Shown here in pieces: positions 55,756 to 64,000 of a DNA stretch of 64,000 bases (its first letter is position 1; each line of letters begins with the position of its first letter). Origin of the DNA: Prochlorococcus sp. AG-347-M18 (GTDB lineage: Bacteria > Cyanobacteriota > Cyanobacteriia > PCC-6307 > Cyanobiaceae); contig QCCT01000001.1 in NCBI GenBank assembly GCA_003281165.1, forward strand, positions 62,001-126,000, in the 5' to 3' direction. The position numbers and the translations under genes are program-made. The notes beneath the pieces were generated by a model, which saw only the letters and a list, made by a program, of their open reading frames with translations, did not search any database and had not been told where the DNA came from.

Positions 55756-58065
55756 ATGTCCGAGGCAGCTGCAAATTCAAAAGAAAAAAACGAAATTGAA
55801 GTTTCCAAAACTATTTTGCCTGAAAATAAAAAATATGAAAGTGAATCTTTGAATTATCAAATAAATATTCCCGATTGGCTTCTTAAAGATATTCATAATT
55901 TTGAAAAATCAAATAAAGAAAATGATGAGAATCAAAACCTTATAGTAAAGGCTTTTAAACTTGCTTATAAAGCTCATGATGGACAATTCCGTGCGAGCGG
56001 CGAGCCATACATTATCCACCCGGTTGCTGTTGCAAATCTCCTTAAAGAAATAGGTGCTAGTTCATCTGTTATTGCTGCAGGCCTTTTACATGATGTAGTT
56101 GAAGATACTGGCATTGATTTATCTGAAATAGAAACAAATTTTGGATTAGAAGTAAAAATACTTGTAGAGGGTGTAACAAAATTAGGCGGCATTCACTTTA
56201 ACAATAGGACTGAAGCACAAGCTGAAAATCTTAGGAAAATGTTTTTGGCTATGGCCAGCGATATCAGAGTTGTCTTAGTTAAACTTGCAGATCGACTTCA
56301 TAACATGAGAACAATTGAATGGCTAAATGATGAGAAAAAACTAAGAATAGCGAGAGAAACAAGAGAGATTTATGCACCATTAGCTAATCGACTAGGAATA
56401 AACAGATTTAAATGGGAATTAGAAGATTTAGCTTTTAAATTCCTAGAGCCTAAAGAATATCTAGATCTTAAAGATCAAATCGCCGTTAAAAGAAGTGATA
56501 GAGAAAAAAGATTAAAAGTAACTTTGAATCTTATGAAGGAAAACTTGATTTCAGCGGGTTTGAAAAATTTTGAAATAACAGGAAGGCCAAAACATCTTTA
56601 TGGCATCTGGAGCAAAATGGAAAGACAACAAAAGCATTTTCACGAGATTTATGATGTTGCTGCCCTAAGAATTATCGTGGACAATTCAGATAGTTGTTAT
56701 AGAGCTTTAGCAGTTGTTCATGATACTTTCAAACCAATTCCAGGTAGATTTAAAGACTATATAGGATTACCAAAACCCAATGGATATCAGTCCTTACACA
56801 CTTCTGTGATTGGAAGACATCGACCTATTGAAGTTCAAATTAGAACTACTTCGATGCATCAAATTGCTGAATATGGTATTGCCGCTCATTGGCAATATAA
56901 AGAGGGTGGTTCTCCTGCTAAAAGTAATGCCGAGAGATTTAATTGGCTAAGACAATTAGTAGAATGGCAACAAGAAGGTAATGAAAGGGATCATAATGAT
57001 TATTTAGCTTCAATTAAAGAAGATTTATTTGATGAAGAAGTATTTGTAATCACTCCAAAAGGAGATGTTGTTGGTTTAAGGAAAGGATCTACCGCGATAG
57101 ATTTCGCCTACAGAATTCATTCTGAAGTTGGAAATCACTGTAATGGAATCAGAATTAATGAAAAGCTTTCTCCATTATCTACAGCACTTCAAAATGGTGA
57201 CTTCATAGAAATTTTAACAAGTAATAATGCTACTCCAAGCTTGGATTGGCTGAACTTTGTAGTTACGCCAACTGCTAAAAATAGAATTCGCCAATGGTAT
57301 AAGAAAAGCCATCGTGATGAAACGATTAAAAGAGGTAGAGATTTACTTGAAAAAGAAGTAGGTAGAAACGGTTTTGAAGCATTACTTTCTAGTGAAGCCA
57401 TGAAAAAAGTTGCAAATCGATGCAATTTAAAAACTACTGAAGACCTTCTTGCATCTCTTGGTTTTGGTGGTTTAACTTTGCATCAAGTATTAAACAGACT
57501 AAGAGAAGAAATAAAATTACAGACAGAAGATGTAAAAAATGATTCTGACTCTGAAATAGCAAAATCTCTTAAAAGTAATAATAATTTATCCACTAATCAA
57601 TCTAATACAGCAGCTAAATCACCAATTTCCGGGATAGAAGGTCTTGATTACAGAATAGGTAAATGCTGTTCCCCACTCCCAGGCGAGGATATTATCGGAA
57701 CTGTGTCGCTCGGCAACCATGGGATAACTATACATAGGGAAGATTGTGAAAATGTAATACCAATTCCAATAGAGAGAAGATTACCTGTCGGTTGGAATCA
57801 AGATAATAAAACTGGCGATAATAAGTTTCCAATTCAGCTAAGAATAGAAGTAATTGATCGAGTTGGAGTTCTTAAAGATATTCTTATGCGGTTATCTGAT
57901 AAAGGTATAAACGTTAGTGATGCCAATGTTAAAACTGCTTATGGTAAACCAGCTATTATAAATCTTTGCGTAGGTCTTGAAAGTTATAATCAACTTCACA
58001 AAACAATTGAACAAATTAAATCAATGGCAGATGTTTTAGATATTGCCAGAGTTGGACAAAGTTAA
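55756..58065 (+). CDS. spoT: Bifunctional (p)ppGpp synthetase/hydrolase (RelA/SpoT)
   Basis: The enzyme makes and breaks (p)ppGpp, the starvation alarmone. The 769-residue protein has an HD hydrolase domain (HDGQFRASGEPYIIHPVAVA at about 74, LLHDVVEDTG at about 111), the synthetase domain (EIYDVAALRIIV and GRFKDYIGLPKPNGYQSLHTSV near 330), a TGS domain (VFVITPKGDVVGL), and a C-terminal ACT domain (LRIEVIDRVGVLKDIL). Intact HD and synthetase motifs suggest both activities. It is divergent from the ABC ATPase. Confidence 0.96.
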   Translation: MSEAAANSKEKNEIEVSKTILPENKKYESESLNYQINIPDWLLKDIHNFEKSNKENDENQNLIVKAFKLAYKAHDGQFRASGEPYIIHPVAVANLLKEIGASSSVIAAGLLHDVVEDTGIDLSEIETNFGLEVKILVEGVTKLGGIHFNNRTEAQAENLRKMFLAMASDIRVVLVKLADRLHNMRTIEWLNDEKKLRIARETREIYAPLANRLGINRFKWELEDLAFKFLEPKEYLDLKDQIAVKRSDREKRLKVTLNLMKENLISAGLKNFEITGRPKHLYGIWSKMERQQKHFHEIYDVAALRIIVDNSDSCYRALAVVHDTFKPIPGRFKDYIGLPKPNGYQSLHTSVIGRHRPIEVQIRTTSMHQIAEYGIAAHWQYKEGGSPAKSNAERFNWLRQLVEWQQEGNERDHNDYLASIKEDLFDEEVFVITPKGDVVGLRKGSTAIDFAYRIHSEVGNHCNGIRINEKLSPLSTALQNGDFIEILTSNNATPSLDWLNFVVTPTAKNRIRQWYKKSHRDETIKRGRDLLEKEVGRNGFEALLSSEAMKKVANRCNLKTTEDLLASLGFGGLTLHQVLNRLREEIKLQTEDVKNDSDSEIAKSLKSNNNLSTNQSNTAAKSPISGIEGLDYRIGKCCSPLPGEDIIGTVSLGNHGITIHREDCENVIPIPIERRLPVGWNQDNKTGDNKFPIQLRIEVIDRVGVLKDILMRLSDKGINVSDANVKTAYGKPAIINLCVGLESYNQLHKTIEQIKSMADVLDIARVGQS

Positions 58066-58083
58066 TTTTAAAATCAGATCAAT

Positions 58084-58527
58084 CTATCTTTTACTTTTTA
58101 TCTTGTAGATAAGGAAAACAATACTACCGCAAATCAAAGCTAATATAAAACCTACACAAGATGAACCTAAGAGTAATTTTAAGGAAAAAATTCTACCTTG
58201 TTTCCATAAGTCATCAATAACTAAACTTTTTTCAAGAATTTTATTAGAAGGATTGTTTAAAAAAATCGAACCAACTTTATAGTTAAAATAATAAAGTGGA
58301 ATATAAGTAAAAGGGTTGCTGATCCAGGTACCAATTGCAGCTAGAACAATATTTCCCTTAGCTATTTTCGCAAAAAATACCCCCATTAAAGTCTGAAAGC
58401 CAAAAAAAGGAAAGCAACCACTAAATACCCCTATAGCTAAACCCTTAGCATTAAAGAAAGGACTTCCATTCTGATTCCTAAATAATGATAGAATTTTCTT
58501 ATAGGTAATATCTCTTTTAAATCTCAT
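58084..58527 (-). CDS. DUF2062 membrane protein
   Basis: The 147-residue protein has three hydrophobic segments (about residues 30-50, 64-88 and 118-140). The family pattern is visible: AIGVFSGCFPFFGFQTLMGVFFAKI followed by GTWISNPFTYIPLYYFNYKVG. DUF2062 proteins are small membrane proteins of unknown function. It converges on spoT, 18 bases apart, and is divergent from mnmE. Confidence 0.85.
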   Translation of the reverse strand: MRFKRDITYKKILSLFRNQNGSPFFNAKGLAIGVFSGCFPFFGFQTLMGVFFAKIAKGNIVLAAIGTWISNPFTYIPLYYFNYKVGSIFLNNPSNKILEKSLVIDDLWKQGRIFSLKLLLGSSCVGFILALICGSIVFLIYKIKSKR

Positions 58528-58593
58528 TCAGAAAGAAATTTTCAAAATTAAATTCTTGATAATCTTACTTAATTATCCATAACAAAGCGAGAG

Positions 58594-59976
58594 ATGGATT
58601 CGATAGTTACTACAGAAGATACGATAGCCGCAATTGCTTCAGCGATAAGTATTGGTAAGGGAGGAGTTGCTATAATAAGAGTCTCAGGGAAAGACGCAAT
58701 AAATTCTTGCAAAAAGATTGTTCAAACTAACTCTAAATATGCATGGGAATCACATAGAGTTTTTCATGGTTTTATTCAGGAAAATAAACAAAATAAATTT
58801 ATAGATGAGGTTTTAATTTTAGTGATGAAATCACCAAATAGCTTCACAGGAGAGGATGTAGTTGAACTTCATTGCCATGGCGGAATTATCATAGTAAATA
58901 AAGTTTTAAAGATATTATTATCTAGTAATTCTAGAGTTAGACTTGCAAACCCAGGAGAATTTAGTCAAAGAGCTTTTCTTAATGGGAAAATAGACCTTAC
59001 TCAAGCCGAGTCGATTAATCAATTAATTAATGCAAGCAATACCAGATCAGCAGATTTAGCCTTTAGCGGGGTTCAAGGAGAAATAAAGAAAAAAATTGAT
59101 GATATTAAAAATGACCTTATAAATCAACTTTGCGAAATAGAAGCGAGAGTTGATTTTGAAGAAGACTTCACAGATTTTGATTACACCAAATATCTAAAAA
59201 AAATTAAAAAAGTCAAAGAAAAAATAGAATTACTAATAGAAAATGCAAAAAGAAATTCATATATTCACAATGGAATATCCATTGCGCTTATAGGTAAAAC
59301 AAATGTTGGCAAAAGCTCTTTATTAAATTTGCTTGCAAAAAAAGAGAAAGCAATCGTAACTAATATTCCTGGAACAACAAGAGATGTTATTGAAGTTAAT
59401 TTAACTATTAATGATATTCCAATGAAAATAATTGATACTGCTGGCATAAGAGAAACTCATGAACAAATTGAAAGTATTGGAATTAAAAAAAGTTTTGGGA
59501 AAATAAAAGACTCAGATTTTATAATTTATATTTATAGTCTTGAAGAAGGATTTAATGAAGAAGACAAAAAAATAATACAAGAAATTCCCAAAGAAAAATT
59601 AATTACTATTTTGGGAAATAAAAAAGATTTAATTGATTGCAAAAATATTAATTCAAATGAGTTAAAAAACACAATTCTTATGAGTATTAAGAATAATGAT
59701 GGTGAAAGATTATTAATAGACACAATTATAAAAAAATGCGGATTAAAACAAGTAGAAAATATCAATATATTTTTAAACGAAAGACATCTAACAAATTTGT
59801 CTGCTTGCTTATCTAATTTAAATGATACTGATGAAATAATTGAAAATAAATTGCCATTTGATTTGTTATCAATTGAGCTGAGAGATGGAATTCAAAACTT
59901 ATCTAAAATAACTGGTCAAGAATTAACAGAGGAACTTCTAGATAATATTTTTTCTAAGTTTTGTATTGGTAAATAA
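58594..59976 (+). CDS. mnmE: tRNA modification GTPase MnmE (TrmE)
   Basis: MnmE with MnmG modifies the wobble uridine of some tRNAs. The 460-residue protein has an N-terminal folate-binding domain (ETIAAIASA-like [23 protein letters not shown]), the helical domain, and an inserted GTPase with G1 [12 protein letters not shown] at about 233, DTAGIRET at about 280 and NKKD. It ends in the conserved CIGK, whose cysteine is functional. The frame is intact and the length standard. Confidence 0.96.
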   Translation: MDSIVTTEDTIAAIASAISIGKGGVAIIRVSGKDAINSCKKIVQTNSKYAWESHRVFHGFIQENKQNKFIDEVLILVMKSPNSFTGEDVVELHCHGGIIIVNKVLKILLSSNSRVRLANPGEFSQRAFLNGKIDLTQAESINQLINASNTRSADLAFSGVQGEIKKKIDDIKNDLINQLCEIEARVDFEEDFTDFDYTKYLKKIKKVKEKIELLIENAKRNSYIHNGISIALIGKTNVGKSSLLNLLAKKEKAIVTNIPGTTRDVIEVNLTINDIPMKIIDTAGIRETHEQIESIGIKKSFGKIKDSDFIIYIYSLEEGFNEEDKKIIQEIPKEKLITILGNKKDLIDCKNINSNELKNTILMSIKNNDGERLLIDTIIKKCGLKQVENINIFLNERHLTNLSACLSNLNDTDEIIENKLPFDLLSIELRDGIQNLSKITGQELTEELLDNIFSKFCIGK

Positions 59977-60058
59977 ATTTGAGTTAAATTACATAGTGAT
60001 ATAGAGTTGATTCTCTAACTTCAGTTTAATTTTTATTAATTAATTATTTCTTAGTTTA

Positions 60059-60925
60059 GTGGATTTAAATACTCCAATAATAAGTAAAATCATTGATAAT
60101 TGGATCGATGAAGATATAGGTAGGGGAGATCTTACAAGTTCCTCTATTACAGAAGAGAATGGTAATGCATATTGGATCGCAAAAGAAGAGGGTATATTCT
60201 GCGGGGTTGAAATTATAAAAGAAATTTTTAGAAAAATTGATTTAAAAATCAGTCCAAAATTTAATATCTCTGATGGAGATCAATTTGTTAAAGATCAAAA
60301 ACTCTTAGAAATATATGGGCCTTCAAAAAGTTTGCTAGCTAGTGAAAGAATAAGCTTAAATATAGCAATGCATTTATCTGGAATATCAACATACACAAAG
60401 AATCTTGTAAGTAAGTTAGAGGGTACAAATATAAAATTAGCAGATACTAGGAAAACGACTCCTGGCTTAAGAATATTTGAAAAATATGCATTCAAATGCG
60501 GAGGTGGAGTCAATCATAGAATGGGATTATACGATGCAGCTATGATAAAAGAAAATCACATTGCATGGACAGATAATCTTAATAATGCAGTAAAAAAAAT
60601 TCGACTAAATTCACCTTTTACAACTCATATCATAATTGAAGCTGAGAATATCGAACAGGCAAAAGAAGCAGTATTAGCAGGAGCAGATAGTGTCTTATTG
60701 GATGAACTTAGCCCTGAAATAATCAAAAAAAACGTTCAAGAATTAAGAGATTTATCAATGAATAGCTTAAAAAAAGAAGTAAATAAAAATTTGATAATAG
60801 AAGTTTCTGGAATTAACCCTGAAGAAATTAGTAAATATCTAATAAAAGGTATTGATTTGATTTCAACAAGTTCTTCAATCACCAAAAGTAATTGGATTGA
60901 TTTGAGTATGCGTTATATTAATTAA
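60059..60925 (+). CDS. nadC: Nicotinate-nucleotide (quinolinate) pyrophosphorylase
   Basis: NadC makes nicotinate mononucleotide from quinolinate and PRPP in NAD synthesis. The 288-residue protein starts at GTG. It has IDEDIGRGDLTSS near residue 17, the LADTRKTTPGLRIFEKYAFKCGGGVNHR block at about 128-155 with substrate-binding Arg and Lys residues, and the C-terminal EVSGIN and DLISTSS segments. It follows mnmE by 82 bases. Confidence 0.95.
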   Translation: MDLNTPIISKIIDNWIDEDIGRGDLTSSSITEENGNAYWIAKEEGIFCGVEIIKEIFRKIDLKISPKFNISDGDQFVKDQKLLEIYGPSKSLLASERISLNIAMHLSGISTYTKNLVSKLEGTNIKLADTRKTTPGLRIFEKYAFKCGGGVNHRMGLYDAAMIKENHIAWTDNLNNAVKKIRLNSPFTTHIIIEAENIEQAKEAVLAGADSVLLDELSPEIIKKNVQELRDLSMNSLKKEVNKNLIIEVSGINPEEISKYLIKGIDLISTSSSITKSNWIDLSMRYIN

Positions 60926-60952
60926 TTATATAGATAAATAATTGAATAATTA

Positions 60953-62767
60953 ATGCTAATCATTTTTAAAGAATTAACAAAACAATTTGAACAATCTCTT
61001 TTAGATAGTCTTGAAAAAAATGATAAAAAAGGAGAATTCGAAATTCTTCGAAAAAATTTAATTACACAATCATCAAAAGAGGAATTTGGTGATTATCAAT
61101 GTAATGTTTGTTTAAGTTTATCTAAAATATATAAAAAGAACCCAAGAGATATTTCTAATGATTTTCTTAACCTTTTAAATAAAAATAAAAGCATATCAAA
61201 ATTATGTAAGAGTCTAGAAATAGCTGGACCTGGATTTATAAATATAAAATTAAAAGATGAGGTTCTAATAAATGAAATTAAGTTAAATATTCAATGCAAT
61301 AGGGCTGGCATACCTCTAATTAGAGAAGATTTAGATAGTGGTTTGTCCAATAAAGTTATTGTAGATTTTTCTAGCCCTAATATTGCTAAAGAAATGCATG
61401 TAGGGCATTTAAGATCAACAATAATAGGTGACTCAATATCTAGAATTTTCGAGTTAAGAGGTTATGAAGTATTAAGACTCAATCATGTTGGTGATTGGGG
61501 AACACAATTTGGCATGCTTATTACTCAGCTCAAAGATTTATATTCAAATGATCTAGAAGAAATAGGAAAGATCAAAATAAGTGATTTAGTTGAATTTTAT
61601 AAAGAATCAAAAAAAAGATTTGATAACGAATCTGAATTCCAAAAAAGATCTAGAGAGGAAGTAGTTAAGTTACAAAGTGGAGATATTAAATCGATTAAAG
61701 CTTGGAAATTATTATGTGATCAATCAAGGAAAGAATTTGATGAAATCTATAAAAATTTAAAAATAAAAATAGAAGAAAGAGGTGAATCTTTTTATAATCC
61801 CTTCTTAAAATCAGTTATTGATGATTTGAATTTAGAAAAAATATTAGTAGAAGATCAAGGAGCAAAATGTGTATTTTTAGATGGGATGACTAATAAAGAA
61901 GGCAAACCTTTACCGCTAATTATTCAAAAAAAAGATGGGGGTTTTAATTATGCCACTACAGATCTTGCTGCTATAAGATACAGATTCAATAAACCTCCTA
62001 ATGGCGATGATGCTTCAAGAATTATTTATGTAACTGATCATGGGCAAGCAAATCATTTTGCCGGAGTTTTTCAAGTTGCAAAAAAAGCAAAATGGATCCC
62101 AGAAAATTGTCAAGTAGACCATGTCCCTTTTGGGTTAGTTCAAGGAATTGACGGCAAAAAACTAAAGACAAGAGAAGGTGAAACAATACGCCTAAAAGAT
62201 TTATTAAATGAAGCAGTTAGAAGAGCAAAAGAAGATTTATTGAAAAGATTAGAAGATGAAGATCGTTATGAGACCGAAGAGTTTATAGCAAATACTTCAA
62301 GAATTATTGGATTAGGAGCTGTTAAGTATGCAGATTTAAGTCAAAATAGGATTACCAATTATCAATTTAGTTTTGATAAAATGCTTTCCCTAAATGGTAA
62401 TACTGCTCCTTATTTGTTATATACACTTGTAAGAATTTTAGGAATTAAAAGAAAAAATAATTTTGTTTATGACTCTAAAGATTTTCAGTACGTAAATTAT
62501 GAACATAAATCTGAGTGGAAACTTATCAGAAAATTACTTAACTTCGATGAAGTCATAATTTCTATTGAAAAAGACTTAATGCCAAATAGATTATGCAATT
62601 ATCTGTTCGAGCTATGTCAGACTTTTAATAGATTCTATGATCAAGTTCCAATCCTCAAAGAAGAAAAAAATATAAAAATTTCTAGGCTTAATTTATGTGA
62701 CCTAACTGCAAAAACACTAAAATTAAGCTTAGAGCTTTTAGGAATTGAAACTTTAGAAAGAATGTAA
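60953..62767 (+). CDS. argS: Arginyl-tRNA synthetase
   Basis: ArgS charges tRNA-Arg. The 604-residue class I enzyme has the N-terminal additional domain (about 1-120), the HIGH-type HVGHLRST at about 149, [15 protein letters not shown], and the [14 protein letters not shown] region. The KMSK-like site is diverged in this family, here [10 protein letters not shown] near 400. The C-terminal anticodon-binding helices end at residue 604. Its stop codon shares one base with the next start (TAATG). Confidence 0.97.
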   Translation: MLIIFKELTKQFEQSLLDSLEKNDKKGEFEILRKNLITQSSKEEFGDYQCNVCLSLSKIYKKNPRDISNDFLNLLNKNKSISKLCKSLEIAGPGFINIKLKDEVLINEIKLNIQCNRAGIPLIREDLDSGLSNKVIVDFSSPNIAKEMHVGHLRSTIIGDSISRIFELRGYEVLRLNHVGDWGTQFGMLITQLKDLYSNDLEEIGKIKISDLVEFYKESKKRFDNESEFQKRSREEVVKLQSGDIKSIKAWKLLCDQSRKEFDEIYKNLKIKIEERGESFYNPFLKSVIDDLNLEKILVEDQGAKCVFLDGMTNKEGKPLPLIIQKKDGGFNYATTDLAAIRYRFNKPPNGDDASRIIYVTDHGQANHFAGVFQVAKKAKWIPENCQVDHVPFGLVQGIDGKKLKTREGETIRLKDLLNEAVRRAKEDLLKRLEDEDRYETEEFIANTSRIIGLGAVKYADLSQNRITNYQFSFDKMLSLNGNTAPYLLYTLVRILGIKRKNNFVYDSKDFQYVNYEHKSEWKLIRKLLNFDEVIISIEKDLMPNRLCNYLFELCQTFNRFYDQVPILKEEKNIKISRLNLCDLTAKTLKLSLELLGIETLERM

Positions 62768-63876
62768 TGAATGATTTTGATCCATTAAATAATCTTTTCC
62801 CAAAACCAAGAGAAGAAATAATAAATATGCAGTCTTACTCTGCACCTTTAGAAAATAGAAGAAATTTACTCCGCTTAGACTTTAATGAAAATACTTTAGG
62901 TCCAAGTCCTAAGGTTCTAGAGGCATTACAAGCGATAAAATTAGATGAGATTTCAATTTATCCAGAATATAATTTTTTAAAAAAATTTTTATGTGATAAA
63001 TATCTTGATTCAAGAAAATTCGGTAATGATGAAATCGGAATTTTTAATGGAGCAGATGCAGCAATAAATGCAATTTTCAATTGCTTTGGAGAAAAAGATC
63101 AGATATTTCTAACCACAAATCCAACTTTTGGTTACTATTCTCCTTGTGCAGAAATCCGAGGAATGAAAAAAATAAGTTGTTCTTTCATTGGAGAAAATTT
63201 TCTATTCCCCATCGAAGAATTTAGGGAAAAAATAATAAAGCATAATCCAAAGTTAATATTTATTTGCAATCCAAATAATCCAACAGGAACTGTTCTAAGC
63301 TCTAATGAAATAATTAATTTAGCCAATATCAATAACGATTCATTAATAGTTGTTGATGAACTATATGAAAAATTTAATGGAGATAGTCTTCTTGAGTCAA
63401 TAGATTTTGAAAAGAATAAAAATATACTTATAATCCAATCTCTTTCAAAAACTGCAGGTCTAGCTGGTTTAAGAATAGGTTTTACTTTTGGCAATAAAAG
63501 TTTAATTCAGTACATTAATAAAGTTACAGGACCATATGATGTAAACAGCTTTGCTATAACAGCTGCATTAGCAGCCCTTAAAGATAAATCATATATTGAT
63601 AATTATGTTTTTGAAGTAAAAAAAGCGAGGGAATGGATTTTAAATAAATTTAAATCAACAAAAATCAGAACTCACTTTAGTGGAGGTAATTATTTCTTAA
63701 TTTGGCCAAAAAAAGATCCTAAAATCTTAATACAACAGATGAGAGAAAAAGGTATTCTTATTAGAAGTATGGAAAACAAACAAGATATCGGTAATTCTAT
63801 AAGGGTTAGTATTGGAACTAAAGAACAAATGATTTTTTTCTGGGACAATTACAAGATATTAGATTTAAAAAATTAA
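62767..63876 (+). CDS. hisC: Histidinol-phosphate aminotransferase-like protein
   Basis: The 369-residue PLP enzyme has LRLDFNENTLGPSPKVLEAL near residue 35, GIFNGADAAINAIF, CNPNNPTGTVL, VVDELYEKF, and the PLP lysine in QSLSKTAGLAGLRIGFTFG near residue 222. This fits the HisC group, which acts in histidine synthesis. The window also has a CobD-like relative at 47.9 kb, so paralogue assignment needs care. It starts within the argS stop codon and overlaps the next gene on the other strand by four bases. Confidence 0.82.
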   Translation: MNDFDPLNNLFPKPREEIINMQSYSAPLENRRNLLRLDFNENTLGPSPKVLEALQAIKLDEISIYPEYNFLKKFLCDKYLDSRKFGNDEIGIFNGADAAINAIFNCFGEKDQIFLTTNPTFGYYSPCAEIRGMKKISCSFIGENFLFPIEEFREKIIKHNPKLIFICNPNNPTGTVLSSNEIINLANINNDSLIVVDELYEKFNGDSLLESIDFEKNKNILIIQSLSKTAGLAGLRIGFTFGNKSLIQYINKVTGPYDVNSFAITAALAALKDKSYIDNYVFEVKKAREWILNKFKSTKIRTHFSGGNYFLIWPKKDPKILIQQMREKGILIRSMENKQDIGNSIRVSIGTKEQMIFFWDNYKILDLKN

Positions 63877-64000
63877 TTACTGAAAATATAAATTGTATTT
63901 TGATCGATTCTTTTAGGATTTATTTGAAAATCTTTTCCAACATATTTTACTTTAAAATCTTTCATATTTTCGATAAATAAATCAGCATTTGAGAAATCAC
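63873..64000 (-). CDS. Unidentified protein, C-terminal fragment
   Basis: The frame is open from the right edge to a TAA complementary to 63873-63875, giving 41 codons and ending KRIDQNTIYIFSN. The visible sequence has strands (FKVKYVGKDFQINPKR) but is too short to identify. The stop overlaps the end of hisC by four bases, as is usual for convergent genes in this genome. Confidence 0.5.
   Translation of the reverse strand, partial: DFSNADLFIENMKDFKVKYVGKDFQINPKRIDQNTIYIFSN

Overview
The window is a stretch of core chromosome from a marine picocyanobacterium, most likely a high-light-adapted Prochlorococcus. The grounds are very AT-rich DNA, photosystem genes (psbA, psbO), CrtR, NtcA, CP12 and a BicA/SbtA/SbtB bicarbonate cluster, the use of ThyX for thymidylate synthesis, and extremely compact packing with many genes touching or overlapping. 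The strain cannot be named from the sequence alone. I see no transposase, integrase, CRISPR array, phage gene or rRNA. One tRNA (Leu, anticodon TAG) is present.

Layout: 1-2.0 kb holds a RuvC-like fragment, a DUF3084 protein and ntcA on the minus strand. From 2.2 to 4.0 kb a tight plus-strand unit carries a CobA/BtuR-like protein without its P-loop, dcd and thyX. From 4 to 17 kb lie mixed housekeeping genes (txlA-like, glmM, trmB, ileS, tRNA-Leu, crtR, gatC, a 3-methyladenine glycosylase with no canonical start codon, pyrB, coaBC). From 17 to 24 kb come psbO, sat, ftsH, an aldolase, aroC and psbA. From 24 to 32 kb come an aspartoacylase, a GST, CP12 and the minus-strand set obg, mutS2, a VOC protein and hemB. 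From 32 to 36 kb lies bicA-sbtA-sbtB facing a thioredoxin-reductase-like flavoprotein that has lost its NADPH motifs. From 36 to 46 kb come a UbiB-like kinase, eno, a ClpB-type chaperone and the secE-nusG-rplK-rplA-rplJ-rplL operon with a structured leader before rplJ. From 46 to 64 kb come rnhA, pyrD, a CobD-like aminotransferase, murG, pgk, rbgA, an rluD-type gene, a fused ABC ATPase, spoT/relA, mnmE, nadC, argS and a hisC-like gene, ending inside an unidentified minus-strand gene.

Functional links: carbon supply (BicA, SbtA and SbtB; CP12, Pgk and enolase) and nitrogen control (NtcA) are near one another. The CobA-like/dcd/thyX unit points to deoxynucleotide metabolism and may be tied to cobalamin, because the ribonucleotide reductase of these organisms is generally the B12-dependent class. 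There is no obvious exotic defence or secondary-metabolism system. The best leads are the P-loop-less CobA-like protein in a nucleotide operon behind a perfect 10-bp inverted repeat, the NADPH-motif-less reductase, the glycosylase that appears to start at ATA, and two candidate NtcA sites, one of them upstream of pgk.
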